Assembly (NCBI GenBank): GCA_002428685.1
Contig: DIXL01000084.1
Span: forward strand, 1-37,585
Direction of reading: 5' to 3'
DNA from: Cloacimonetes bacterium UBA6081
GTDB taxonomy: Bacteria; Cloacimonadota; Cloacimonadia; Cloacimonadales; Cloacimonadaceae
Length of the DNA stretch: 37,585 nucleotides
Part shown: positions 17,085-26,019 of the stretch, piece after piece
Layout of the letters: every line of letters starts with the position of its first letter
How positions within the stretch are numbered: the stretch's first letter is position 1
Translations under genes and position numbers: made by a program
The notes under the pieces: model-generated
Seen by the model: the letters and a program-made list of their open reading frames with translations, nothing else
Told to the model about the DNA's origin: nothing
Databases searched by the model: none

Positions 17085-20000
17085 TTGTGACAATCCTTAT
17101 CTGAAAATCAATCCGCTCCTTTTCCATCCAGCTTATAAAATCATTCCCCGGGAAAAAAGTGTGCCGAGATTCCAGTTGATAGTAGTTCAAATCTTCGGTT
17201 TGAAGTTGAGTTATTAGCTTAAAATTGCCTTGGTTGTTTTTGACAGCATTTCCAATCACGTTCAGATAACCTTTATTAAGTTGTTCGTGGTTCAATATTA
17301 CTTTTATCTCACCTTTTAGCAACTTTGCAATATCTTCAAACGCAATTACAGACTGAGGTAAAACTCGCAAAACACCGTCTTCGTTACCACTAAAATTAGA
17401 TTTATTGCCAACTATATAGTAAACCTTTCCAATGGCCAAAACAGGATAATATTGCAGAAAATCCTTGTTAAATAGCGGAACCTCAAACTTTCCATTCAAG
17501 TCCTCCATTTCCACAAAAGCTATTGGGTTTCCACGATTGTCCTTTTTCTTGGATACACCACTAACAATTCCAGCTATCATAAGTTCGCCATCGGTTTTGG
17601 TTTTGCCGGTTAATGAATTTGCATTACTGAAGTGCTTTATCAAGCTTTTGTATTCAAACAGTGGATGGCCGCTCATATAGAATCCCAGAACATCCTTTTC
17701 CCTTTCCAATTGATGCAAATATGTCCATGGTTCGATAGGAGGAAGCGGCGGATAATAATCTGCATCATCTGCATCGTCACTAATCAAATCAAACAAAGAA
17801 GTTTGTCCTTTCTTTTTATCCATTTGTTCTCCGCTGCTAAACTGCAATGCTTGTTCAATCACTTCCCATTTCTGAGCCCTGGTTCCTTCCAATTCGTCCA
17901 TTGCTCCGGAAGCAATCAGACTTTCTAATACTGTTTTATTTACGCTGCTGCTATCCAGCCTACTGCAAAATGCAAAGATGTTAGTATATGATCCCCCCAT
18001 TTTTCTATCTTCTATTATTGAGCGCATGGCTGCTTCTCCCAAGTTTTTTATAGCCCTCAAACCAAAGAGCACTTCCTTGCCATGCACACTAAATTCACTT
18101 TCACTGCGGTTCAGATTTGGGGGAATAATCTTTATCCCCATAGCTTTACAAACTTCAATTTTATTGGGAACTGCCGAGGGATCATCTTCCAATGAAAGCA
18201 ATGCAGCCATGAATTCCACCGGATAATATGCCTTTAGAAAAGCCGTTTGATAGGCAACCAATGCATAACAGGTAGCGTGGCTTTTGTTAAAAGCATATTC
18301 TGCAAAACGCAACCAATCCGACCAGATTTTATCTATGGTAGATTCTGGAACATTATTGGCTTTGGCACCATCAATAATCTTTTGTTGATACTGCATCATC
18401 AAATCGGTTTTCTTTTTTCCCATTGCTTTACGCAGCATGTCTGCTTCACCACGGGTCAATCCACCCAATTCGCGCGAAATCTGCATCACCTGTTCCTGGT
18501 AGACCGTAACCCCATAGGTCTCTTTTAAAGTGTTTTCCACCAGAGGGTGATCATATACAACCTTTTCCCTGCCATGTTTGCGGGCAATGTAGCTATCTAT
18601 AAATTGCATTGGCCCTGGTCTGTAAAGGGCTACCATGGCTATCAGGTCTTCAAACATATTGGGCTTCAATTCCATCAGATACTTACGCATCCCATCCGAT
18701 TCAAACTGAAATACGCCATCCGTTTCGCCCTTGCTGAGCAAGGCAAACACCTTTTTATCGGTTAGGTCTATCTTATTGATATCAAGGTCCACATTTTGAG
18801 ATTGTCGCACCAAATCAATAGTTTTTTGAATCAACGTGAGCGTTTTTAAACCTAATATATCCATTTTTAGCAGTTTAAGATCGTCCAGCCATTTTCCTTC
18901 ATATTGCACCAAATTAACTTTTTCACCGTCTTTTTGAATGCTGCAAGCCAATGGCACATAGTCTGTTAGGTCTCCTGGAGCAATAACCACACCGGCAGCA
19001 TGGATCCCTGTTTGCCTCACTAATCCTTCCAAAACCTTCGAATGAGTATAAATGCTTTGATACAAGTCGTTTCCCTCTATCATTGCAGCAAATTCCGGAT
19101 ATTGCTTATAAGCCTCTTCAAGGCTTTTTACCATGCCTGGAATGGTTTTTGTTATGGCATTAGCTTCTGATGCAGGAACACTTAGCACTCTTGCCACATC
19201 CTTGATTACCGATTTTGCCCCTAGAGTGCTAAAAGTGATTATCTGCGTAACGCTTTCACGTCCAAAACGTTGCACAATGTAATCAATCACTTTCCCTCTA
19301 CCTTGCGCACAGAAATCTATATCGATATCAGGCATGCTAATTCTATCCGGATTTAGGAAACGCTCAAAGAGAAGACCATATTTCAGCGGATCAATTAACG
19401 TAATATCAAGCAGATAGGCTATAATACTACCGGCTGCAGAGCCGCGACCCGGGCCAACCGGAACACCAAGTTTGCGAGAACTATCTATGATGTCCTTCAC
19501 TACCAGGAAATAGCCATTAAATCCCATCCGGTCAATAACTTCCAGTTCAAACTCAATTCTTTCTTTCACTTCGTCTGTTAACTGGGGATATTTCCCAGAA
19601 GCTTTTTCATAGCACAAATAACGAAGATAATCTCCCATAGTTGCAAATTCTGGAGGGGTTTCCACTTGGGGTAGCAAAAAATCTTCATACTGCATTTTCA
19701 GGTCTATCTGATCTGCTATTTTTAAGGTGTTCTCATAGGCTTCGGGGATTTCCGGATAGATGTTTTGCATTTCCTGAGGGGATTTAAAGTAAAGCTGAGT
19801 AGTAGGATAACGCATGCGACCCGGATCGTTCAACAGTTTTCCGGTTTGAATGCACAGCAATATATCATGCGCTTCGTGGTCGCTTTGATGTAAATAGTGA
19901 CAGTCATTGGTAAGAACCAGGTTAATATCCAGCTCTTTGGCAAGTTCAATTAGACGGGGCATAGAAGTCTTTTCGCTCTCCAGCCCATGATCTTGAATTT

Positions 20001-20511
20001 CAATGTAATAGTTTTCCTTAAAGAGTTCTTTATACCACAACGCAGCTTCACGTGCCTGTTTTAGCCTGTCATTTAAAATAAGTGAGGGAATTTCTCCTTT
20101 CACGCAGGCAGACAGACAGATTAAACCCTCATAGTATTGTTCCAATAACGCCTTGGAAATGCGGGGTTTATAATAAAATCCTTTAGTGTAAGAATAGGAA
20201 GACAGCTTCATCAAGTTGTTATAACCAACCACATTTTTGGCCAGCAATATCAGGTGGTGACGTGAATCGTTTTTACTTTGATCACTCTCCAAATCACCAC
20301 CGATTATATAGGCTTCAATCCCAATTATCGGCTTTATTCCTGCAGCTATTGCAGAAGTGTAGAAGTCTATGGCACCAAACAAGTTACCATGGTCAGTGAT
20401 AGCCACAGCCGGCATACCATACTCTTTTGCCAAGTCAATCATCCTATCAACTCTGCAGGCACCGTCTAACAAACTGTATTGTGTGTGGTTATGCAAATGC
20501 ACAAAAGACAT
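17068..20511 (-). CDS. dnaE: DNA polymerase III alpha subunit
   Basis: The main replicative polymerase has 1147 residues here, normal for DnaE1. The N-terminal PHP domain shows HLHNHTQYSLLDG and ITDHGNLFG. The catalytic aspartates are in PDIDIDF (394-400), and the third is in LLKMDILGLKTLT. The tandem helix-hairpin-helix and OB-fold region follows (LMIAGIVSGVSKKKDNRGN near the C-terminus). I chose the ATG at 20511 because GGAG lies 7 bases upstream; ATGs at 20517 and 20544 are poorer. It heads a minus-strand operon with two GWxTD genes, an unusual pairing. It starts 180 bases from the divergent butyrate kinase gene. Confidence 0.97.
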   Translation of the reverse strand: MSFVHLHNHTQYSLLDGACRVDRMIDLAKEYGMPAVAITDHGNLFGAIDFYTSAIAAGIKPIIGIEAYIIGGDLESDQSKNDSRHHLILLAKNVVGYNNLMKLSSYSYTKGFYYKPRISKALLEQYYEGLICLSACVKGEIPSLILNDRLKQAREAALWYKELFKENYYIEIQDHGLESEKTSMPRLIELAKELDINLVLTNDCHYLHQSDHEAHDILLCIQTGKLLNDPGRMRYPTTQLYFKSPQEMQNIYPEIPEAYENTLKIADQIDLKMQYEDFLLPQVETPPEFATMGDYLRYLCYEKASGKYPQLTDEVKERIEFELEVIDRMGFNGYFLVVKDIIDSSRKLGVPVGPGRGSAAGSIIAYLLDITLIDPLKYGLLFERFLNPDRISMPDIDIDFCAQGRGKVIDYIVQRFGRESVTQIITFSTLGAKSVIKDVARVLSVPASEANAITKTIPGMVKSLEEAYKQYPEFAAMIEGNDLYQSIYTHSKVLEGLVRQTGIHAAGVVIAPGDLTDYVPLACSIQKDGEKVNLVQYEGKWLDDLKLLKMDILGLKTLTLIQKTIDLVRQSQNVDLDINKIDLTDKKVFALLSKGETDGVFQFESDGMRKYLMELKPNMFEDLIAMVALYRPGPMQFIDSYIARKHGREKVVYDHPLVENTLKETYGVTVYQEQVMQISRELGGLTRGEADMLRKAMGKKKTDLMMQYQQKIIDGAKANNVPESTIDKIWSDWLRFAEYAFNKSHATCYALVAYQTAFLKAYYPVEFMAALLSLEDDPSAVPNKIEVCKAMGIKIIPPNLNRSESEFSVHGKEVLFGLRAIKNLGEAAMRSIIEDRKMGGSYTNIFAFCSRLDSSSVNKTVLESLIASGAMDELEGTRAQKWEVIEQALQFSSGEQMDKKKGQTSLFDLISDDADDADYYPPLPPIEPWTYLHQLEREKDVLGFYMSGHPLFEYKSLIKHFSNANSLTGKTKTDGELMIAGIVSGVSKKKDNRGNPIAFVEMEDLNGKFEVPLFNKDFLQYYPVLAIGKVYYIVGNKSNFSGNEDGVLRVLPQSVIAFEDIAKLLKGEIKVILNHEQLNKGYLNVIGNAVKNNQGNFKLITQLQTEDLNYYQLESRHTFFPGNDFISWMEKERIDFQIRIVTNGKNA

Positions 20512-20691
20512 CTTCATTCTCCAAATATTCCTGCAAGCAAGCAAAAATTAGCTACCCAATTCTGTCAAAGAATATCTTGGAAATCTATAAATTGGCTGGT
20601 TGAGTTGCCTTTATCAACAAAAAATATTGACAGTTTTTGCCCCTCTCCAGAGGCTGAAAAAAACAATAAATAAACTGATAATGGAGGAGAA

Positions 20692-21771
20692 ATGAGTTAT
20701 CGTGTGCTCGCGATAAACCCCGGTTCCACATCTACTAAGATAGCCGTTTTTGATGGCAACACCCCAGTTTTTGAAAAAACTTTACGTCACGACCCCGCAG
20801 AATTGGACAAATTCGGCGGCATTATTGAGCAATATGACTTTCGTAAGATCCTGGTGATGGAAGCCATGGAAGAGAACAATGTTCATCCCGACAGCCTTCA
20901 TGCCGTGGTTGGTCGCGGAGGATTGGTGCGTCCCGTAAATGGTGGCACCTGGAAAATATGCGAAAATATGCTACGGGATTTGAAAGATCCTGCTTTGTGG
21001 GGACGCATTCATGCTTCCAATCTTGGGGCATTTATTGCCAAAGCGATTGCCGATCCGCTGAATATCCCCTGTTACATTGTCGATCCCGTGGTGGTGGATG
21101 AATTTGATGATATCGCCCGCATCTCGGGAATTCCGGAAATTGAACGTAAAAGTCTGTTACATGCCTTGAATATACGTTATATAGCCCGTTTACTTGCAGC
21201 CAAACTTGGCAAGGACATTGCTCATGCCAATTTAATCGGAGTTCACATGGGAGGTGGAATTTCTGTGGCAGCCATTAAAAACGGTAGAATCGTAGATGTA
21301 AATAATGCTCTGTTGGGAATGGGACCTTTTTCTCCTCAACGTGCCGGAGCCCTACCTATTGGAGACCTATTGGATATGGCCTATTCCGGAAAATGGACAA
21401 AGAAAGAACTTAGCAACTATCTTACCAAAACAGCGGGACTTATGGCATATCTTGGCACAGATAGCGGGATCGAAATTAATAAACGCATCGAAGCCGGAGA
21501 TGAGTATGCCAAAAACATTCAGGACGCTATGTGCTATCAAGTAGCCAAAGAGATTGGAGCTTGTGCCACAGTGCTTTGCGGAAAAGTGGACGGCATTTAC
21601 CTAAGCGGAGGCTTGGTTTACAATTCTCACATTGTGGATGCTATAAAGGAAAGAACCAAATTTATCGCTCCCATGCATCTCTACCCAGGAGAAAAGGAAA
21701 TGGAAGCCCTTTGCCAAGGTGGAGAACGTGTTTTAAGCGGACAGGAAGCAGCTCAGGACTACTCCTATTGA
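20692..21771 (+). CDS. buk: butyrate kinase
   Basis: This 359-residue cytoplasmic enzyme of the acetate kinase/Hsp70-like fold converts butyryl-phosphate and ADP to butyrate and ATP, or activates branched or aromatic acids in relatives. It opens with the phosphate-binding NPGSTSTK (9-16). The central VGRGGLVRPVNGG and GVHMGGGISVAAI motifs are typical of Buk rather than acetate kinase (AckA, about 400 residues). GGAGGAG is just upstream of the ATG. No phosphotransbutyrylase gene adjoins it, so the source of the acyl phosphate is not shown here. The substrate may be another acid from amino-acid fermentation. The C11 protease gene overlaps its stop by four bases. Confidence 0.93.
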   Translation: MSYRVLAINPGSTSTKIAVFDGNTPVFEKTLRHDPAELDKFGGIIEQYDFRKILVMEAMEENNVHPDSLHAVVGRGGLVRPVNGGTWKICENMLRDLKDPALWGRIHASNLGAFIAKAIADPLNIPCYIVDPVVVDEFDDIARISGIPEIERKSLLHALNIRYIARLLAAKLGKDIAHANLIGVHMGGGISVAAIKNGRIVDVNNALLGMGPFSPQRAGALPIGDLLDMAYSGKWTKKELSNYLTKTAGLMAYLGTDSGIEINKRIEAGDEYAKNIQDAMCYQVAKEIGACATVLCGKVDGIYLSGGLVYNSHIVDAIKERTKFIAPMHLYPGEKEMEALCQGGERVLSGQEAAQDYSY

Positions 21772-23453
21772 AAAACTGGCTGTTGTTTATCCTGCTGTTT
21801 GGCTTTGCAGCCCTAAAAGCTGAAAGCTGGACAGTGCTGGTCTATATGGCTGCCGATAATAATCTGGCACAAATGGGCAAACTGGATATAAATACTATGG
21901 AAAGCGCTAGTCAGCCTGCAGGATTAAATTTGATCGTGCAGGCAGATTTCCCCGAAGGAGCAGCGCGTTACAAAATCCAACCGGACAATTCCACTAACAT
22001 CACCTCGCCCGTTTTAACTGATTTAGGTGCCATTGATAGCGGAAATCCCCAAACCCTGAATAGTTTTATTAAATGGGGTTTTAACAGATATCCCAGCCAA
22101 AGAAAAATGCTGGTAATCTGGTCGCACGGGGATAGCTGGTATAAAAAGGACGACGGCAAATGGATTTGCCCCGATGATGGTGCGGAAAACCTGATGAGCA
22201 TCGCCAATGGGGATTTGAAGATTGCCTTTGCAGGAACGCCTAAGCTGAATATTCTGCTGTTTGATGCTTGCAGTATGCAATCCATTGAAGTAATACAGGA
22301 AGTGGCAGAATACGCGGATTATGTGATCGGTTCGGAAGAACTGGTGCCTGTTTACGGCTTCCCGTATGAAACCATGATTCCGCTGTTCTCTGAAAACATA
22401 GAGCTTATCCTCACACAAATTCCTGAGCTTTATGTGCAGTCTTATCTCCCCGGAGCGGGAATAAACCCGGGAGAGCAATTGTGGACTACCACTTGCTCGG
22501 TGATTGACACAGCATTAATGCTTAGCTTTCACGATATCTTTATCCCGGCTTTGCATTATTTTTGGCCTGTGGCAGAAAGCATTATGCCCATACGGCAAAA
22601 GTGCTATGAAATGAATACCGGCCTGGCGGATGTGGATATAAAACAGTTTATTATGCTGCTAAGGGAAATGGATCCCAATGCAGTTCACCTTAGCTCTCTA
22701 CAATACATTTGGACTAATATGGTGGTTAGTTCGGCTTTTACCTCACCAGACACTTCTGTTGAGAACATTGGCACTGCAGCCCTGTGGTTTCCGGATTCAC
22801 GCTATAACTTTAGTAACGGCTGGCAACGCTACCAGAAGCTAAAGTTTGCCGATACCGAGTGGCTAACGCTAATCAATATGATGTTGATTGATGATATTCC
22901 CCCTGACAAGCCTAGCCTGCAATCGCAATCTATTATTTATTCCACCTTATATTTGCATATTCAGCCCCCTGCTGATCCTGACTGGGTTTACTATCGATTG
23001 AAGCTTACAGGTAGTGGACACATTGAGGATTTTTGTCCGGGATCCCTCTGGGCAGATAGCTTTCTGATACAGATTTCAATATCCGGGGCAGGTAGCTATC
23101 AGCTTTGGGCTATAGACCGCAGTGAAAATTTCAGCGAAGCTATAACCGGAAGCTATGATTGGACCGAACCCCAAGTGTCGATGTTCCTTAGCCCCAATCC
23201 AGTAAGGGGAAAAGACCTTGCTACTCTTTACTGGTGGACTGATGCAAATATTTCAGGCCAGGCCAGGCTGGAGATATACAATTTGAAAGGGCAAATGGTT
23301 ATCAAAAAGCAACTCGGCGAAGTGATAACCGGAGAAAACAGATATTTGCTTTCGGCTGAAAGTAAATTCCACTCTTTACCAGCCGGTAGATACTTTCTCA
23401 GGTTAAAGCTTGGCAGTAAGTATTTGAGCTCTAAACTGACTATCCTATACTAA
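21768..23453 (+). CDS. secreted clostripain-type (C11) cysteine protease with sorting tail
   Basis: The protein has 561 residues when started at TTG 21768. This gives signal peptide KNWLLFILLFGFAALKA and an AGGA ribosome site 9 bases upstream; the stop of buk is within TTGA. The upstream in-frame extension (to 21531) lies inside buk and is unlikely. The C11 catalytic dyad is present: His120 in WSHGDSW and Cys168 in DACSMQ, after the family start WTVLVYMAADNNL. Residues about 475-561 form a beta-rich tail of the type IX secretion or FlgD-like kind (SPNPVRG, LEIYNLKGQMV, LPAGRYFLRL), implying export and surface attachment. Likely function is extracellular peptide breakdown feeding fermentation. 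Confidence 0.88.
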   Translation: MKNWLLFILLFGFAALKAESWTVLVYMAADNNLAQMGKLDINTMESASQPAGLNLIVQADFPEGAARYKIQPDNSTNITSPVLTDLGAIDSGNPQTLNSFIKWGFNRYPSQRKMLVIWSHGDSWYKKDDGKWICPDDGAENLMSIANGDLKIAFAGTPKLNILLFDACSMQSIEVIQEVAEYADYVIGSEELVPVYGFPYETMIPLFSENIELILTQIPELYVQSYLPGAGINPGEQLWTTTCSVIDTALMLSFHDIFIPALHYFWPVAESIMPIRQKCYEMNTGLADVDIKQFIMLLREMDPNAVHLSSLQYIWTNMVVSSAFTSPDTSVENIGTAALWFPDSRYNFSNGWQRYQKLKFADTEWLTLINMMLIDDIPPDKPSLQSQSIIYSTLYLHIQPPADPDWVYYRLKLTGSGHIEDFCPGSLWADSFLIQISISGAGSYQLWAIDRSENFSEAITGSYDWTEPQVSMFLSPNPVRGKDLATLYWWTDANISGQARLEIYNLKGQMVIKKQLGEVITGENRYLLSAESKFHSLPAGRYFLRLKLGSKYLSSKLTILY

Positions 23454-23471
23454 AATAGAGGCTTAAATTGG

Positions 23472-23579
23472 TGTGGATAACTTGTGGATAACTTTTGTGG
23501 ACAAACTGCAACAAAACACAACTGCCATAGATATCAACGCCTTAGAGAAAACCACTTATCCACAATATATGTGGATAAG
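23472..23579. other. candidate replication origin: cluster of DnaA boxes
   Basis: Within 108 bases there are four exact copies of the 9-mer TTATCCACA or its complement (23472-23480, 23483-23491, 23556-23564, 23570-23578) and one near match TGTGGACAA (23496-23504). The first three are in the same direction at 11-13 base spacing. The last two face each other as a perfect 10-bp inverted repeat around ATATA (23555-23579). The cluster sits in a 328-base gene-free gap with other tandem repeats. Genes to the left run mainly on minus and those to the right on plus. This fits oriC; a DnaA-titrating cluster is the main alternative. dnaA and dnaN are not in the window. Confidence 0.65.
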
Positions 23580-23625
23580 TATGTAGATTGTTGAGGAATG
23601 GGTGATTAGAGATTATGCTGATTTT

Positions 23626-23672
23626 GGTGGAAAAGTGGAAAGGTGGAAAGGTGGAAAGGTGGAAAAGTGAAA
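23626..23672 (+). repeat. purine-only tandem repeat (GGTGGAAA-like) beside the DnaA boxes
   Basis: Five full units of GGTGGAAA with one-base length changes, plus a partial unit (GTGAAA), make a purine-dominated run interrupted by single T bases. It lies 47 bases after the last DnaA box. Such strand-asymmetric repeats may aid duplex melting or just be slipped-strand expansion. Confidence 0.7.
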
Positions 23673-23698
23673 CAGGTTTTGTTAGATAGGGGCAGTGT

Positions 23699-23752
23699 TG
23701 TCCATAAAGTCCACTCTGTCCATAAAGTCCACTTTGTCTATATAGCCTACTC
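23699..23752 (+). repeat. three direct 18-bp repeats (iteron-like)
   Basis: The unit TGTCCATAAAGTCCACTC occurs at 23699-23716, again at 23717-23734 with one change, and a degenerate third time at 23735-23752. A partial TGTCC follows. They end 29 bases before the next gene. Direct repeats of this kind are protein-binding sites in some origins. They could also act on the promoter of the methyltransferase gene. No open reading frame is credible here. Confidence 0.75.
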
Positions 23753-23781
23753 TGTCCCCACCCCAAAAAAAGGAGAACTTT

Positions 23782-24522
23782 ATGTTCCCTCCCCTAAGTA
23801 AAGAACACCTGCATTATCTTGCCAAACTGAAACAGAAAAAATACCGCAATGCAGAAAACCTGGTTATTGTGGAAGGCAGAAGAACAATTGAACAGCTTGG
23901 CTCCTGGAGAATAAAACCACGCGAATTGTTCTTTGTGGATAACACTACAACCCCGTCATCAGGTTTAAGTTATCAGGTTAGCCCTGCGATTATGGCTCGA
24001 ATTTGTGATAGTGAACATCCTCCCTCAATTGCAGGACTCTTCCCCTTGCCAAGCCCAAGAAAAGTAGAATTCCAAACGGCTTTTTACCTTGAGGATATTA
24101 GCGACCCGGGAAATATGGGCACCATATTTCGTAGTGCAGCAGCTTTTGGAGTTCAAACTCTTATCTTGTCGCCAAATTGCTGTGAAGTCGGTTCTCCCAA
24201 GGTAATCCGCTCTTCTTTGGGGGCAGTTTATAAAGTTCCCTACCAGATTTGCGATGTCTTGGCTCTGCAAAAGTTGGATGCCTCAATTTATATTTTGGAT
24301 ATGCAGGGCAGACAACAGCTAAATAGCATTGTAATTGCCCCAAAACCTCTCATAATAGCCCTTGGCAGTGAAGCACATGGACTTAGCCCCGAGCTTAGAA
24401 ACATCGCATCCGGAACCATCAACATCCCTATTACCAAAGACATGGAATCACTAAATGTCGCCATCAGCTTTAGCATTGCAGCATACGAATTATACAAAAA
24501 AAGCCCTGAATTACGAAAATGA
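23782..24522 (+). CDS. TrmH/SpoU-family RNA 2'-O-methyltransferase
   Basis: This is a 246-residue cytoplasmic SPOUT methyltransferase acting on rRNA or tRNA with S-adenosylmethionine. A short N-terminal substrate-binding domain (1-90, including VIVEGRRTIEQL) precedes the knotted catalytic domain. That domain has motif 1 DPGNMGTIFRSAAAFG (108-123), motif 2 LGSEAHGLSPE (194-204) and motif 3 IPITKDMESLNVAIS (215-229). AGGAG lies 8 bases before the ATG. The exact target (RlmB-like 23S position or other) cannot be decided. It directly follows the candidate origin region. Confidence 0.92.
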   Translation: MFPPLSKEHLHYLAKLKQKKYRNAENLVIVEGRRTIEQLGSWRIKPRELFFVDNTTTPSSGLSYQVSPAIMARICDSEHPPSIAGLFPLPSPRKVEFQTAFYLEDISDPGNMGTIFRSAAAFGVQTLILSPNCCEVGSPKVIRSSLGAVYKVPYQICDVLALQKLDASIYILDMQGRQQLNSIVIAPKPLIIALGSEAHGLSPELRNIASGTINIPITKDMESLNVAISFSIAAYELYKKSPELRK

Positions 24523-24595
24523 GTAATTGACAAAAAGAGCCTTATGCAGGTCTTGGTAACATGCCAAAATGTCCACTCATAGGAGCAAGAGAATT

Positions 24596-25156
24596 GTGAA
24601 TATAATTAACCAGAAAACAGGATGGATCGAAGTGATTTGTGGAAGCATGTTCAGCGGAAAAACCGAGGAACTTATCCGCCGGATCCGCAGAGCCGAATAT
24701 GCCAAGCAGAAAGTTTTAGTCTTCAAACCTGCCATAGACGACCGCTATGATGCCAACAACATCGTTTCGCATTCTCAAATGCAGGCACCTTCCGTTCCCA
24801 TAAATAACCCCAGCGAAATCTACAGCTACCTGCAGGATGACATCAAAATTATCGCCATCGACGAAGCGCAATTTTTTGATGAATCCATTGTTGGCATCTG
24901 CAACGACCTTGCAGATCAGGGTTACAGGGTTATTGTGGCAGGCCTTGATCAGGATTACAAAGGCGAACCTTTTGCCAGCATGCCGCAATTGCTTGCTGTA
25001 GCAGAATATGTAACCAAAAACCTGGCTATATGCATGATTTGCGGAAATCCTGCCAATAGAACGCAGCGGACAATTCATCAAGACGAGCAGATTTTGGTTG
25101 GTTCCACAGAAGCCTATGAAGCACGTTGCCGCAACTGTCATGAGGTTTTGGATTGA
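24596..25156 (+). CDS. tdk: thymidine kinase (type II)
   Basis: The 186-residue salvage enzyme makes dTMP from thymidine and ATP. Walker A is GSMFSGKT (16-23), Walker B is IIAIDEAQFF, and the zinc-binding cysteines are in CMICG and CRNCH near the C-terminus. I chose the GTG at 24596 because AGGAG (24581-24585) is 10 bases upstream and the family usually starts about a dozen residues before Walker A. An ATG at 24569 would add nine residues but has a poor ribosome site. The stop TGA overlaps the TTG start of the next gene. It probably works with the nucleoside phosphorylase two genes downstream in nucleoside salvage. Confidence 0.92.
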   Translation: MNIINQKTGWIEVICGSMFSGKTEELIRRIRRAEYAKQKVLVFKPAIDDRYDANNIVSHSQMQAPSVPINNPSEIYSYLQDDIKIIAIDEAQFFDESIVGICNDLADQGYRVIVAGLDQDYKGEPFASMPQLLAVAEYVTKNLAICMICGNPANRTQRTIHQDEQILVGSTEAYEARCRNCHEVLD

Positions 25157-25422
25157 TTTACTCCACTTCTCTCAGCGGATCAATTTTATTCTTTATCGTT
25201 AGAGTCATTCAGGTTTACAATTATCTGATTCTGGCCAGAGTTCTGGCTTCCTGGATAGTGCGCGATCCCAACAATCAGATTTATCATTTTTTATTTAGTA
25301 TCACCGAGCCTGTTTTGGGTCCCATTCGCAGGATTATGCCTTCCATGGGCTTGGATTTATCACCTATTATAGCTTACTTTTTACTAAATCTGCTGGCGCA
25401 GATGGTGCAATCACTAATTTAA
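25153..25422 (+). CDS. YggT-family membrane protein
   Basis: This 89-residue integral membrane protein has two hydrophobic segments (about 10-33 and 65-88) around the conserved central region ILARVLASWIVRDPNN and LGPIRRIMPSMGLDLSPI, diagnostic of YggT/YlmG. Homologues affect nucleoid and division organisation or cation homeostasis; in firmicutes and cyanobacteria they lie near division genes. Here it precedes a DivIVA-like gene, the same neighbourhood. The start is TTG at 25153, inside TTGA with the stop of tdk, with GAGG 7 bases upstream. Confidence 0.9.
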   Translation: MIYSTSLSGSILFFIVRVIQVYNYLILARVLASWIVRDPNNQIYHFLFSITEPVLGPIRRIMPSMGLDLSPIIAYFLLNLLAQMVQSLI

Positions 25423-25436
25423 AGCGGGAGGAGATA

Positions 25437-26018
25437 ATGCCCCTATTTCCCTTGGATATCAGACATCAGGAATTTTCCGGACAGATGTTCGGTTACAGCA
25501 AAAAGGAAGTTCGTGCCTTTTTGGAACAAGTAGCCTCCGAAGTAGAAGAATTTCAGAAACAACAGGAAAAAGAGCTGGCCCGGCGAGCACAAATGCAATA
25601 CGAAGTAAAGCAGGAAGCCCTGCAAGCCGGAAGTGCTGTAGAGGATTTGAAACGCCGTGAAGAGCTTATCAGCCGAACTCTGGTTTTTGCCGAAAAAACC
25701 AAAGCCGATATTGTGGCTAACGCCCGCAAAGAAGCGGAAAACATTATACATGAGTCCGAACTGAAAGCCAAGCGCGCCATTCACGAAGCAAAACAATACC
25801 TCAGCGTGCTGGAACATCAGTATCTGCAGCTAAAGGAACAAAAACGCCAATTCCTGCTGCAGTTCCGCGTGGAGCTTCAAACCTTTCAAGATCGCATTGG
25901 CAAAGACCCCTTGCTTAGCAAAGACAGCGAATTGATGCTGGATACTGAATTCCGCCAAATCAAAGAAGAAATTGTCCCAAAACCAGAAACGAAAGAAACC
26001 CCGCAACCTAAAGGATGA
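25437..26018 (+). CDS. DivIVA-domain coiled-coil protein
   Basis: The protein has 193 residues. The N-terminal domain (1-35) reads LDIRHQEFSGQMFGYSKKEV then RAFLEQVASEVEEF, the DivIVA/GpsB signature. The rest is a long charged coiled coil (about 30-160) and a proline-rich tail. DivIVA proteins bind curved membrane and organise the pole or septum. This Gram-negative-type version with a short tail is probably a septum or pole scaffold. GGAGGAG precedes the ATG at good distance. It is 14 bases after yggT and its end is one base from the phosphorylase start, so it is in the same operon. Confidence 0.87.
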   Translation: MPLFPLDIRHQEFSGQMFGYSKKEVRAFLEQVASEVEEFQKQQEKELARRAQMQYEVKQEALQAGSAVEDLKRREELISRTLVFAEKTKADIVANARKEAENIIHESELKAKRAIHEAKQYLSVLEHQYLQLKEQKRQFLLQFRVELQTFQDRIGKDPLLSKDSELMLDTEFRQIKEEIVPKPETKETPQPKG

Positions 26019-26019
26019 T

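Noticed and set aside
21531..21767. N-terminal extension of the C11 protease
   Set aside because: It overlaps buk in another frame and precedes a clear signal peptide, so the TTG at 21768 is preferred.
23542..23766. 74-residue minus-strand frame in the origin gap
   Set aside because: Its sequence is low-complexity translation of the two tandem arrays and has no ribosome site.
25443..25817. 124-residue minus-strand frame
   Set aside because: It is antisense to the DivIVA-like coiled coil. Its Phe/Leu richness is the complement of Lys/Glu codons.
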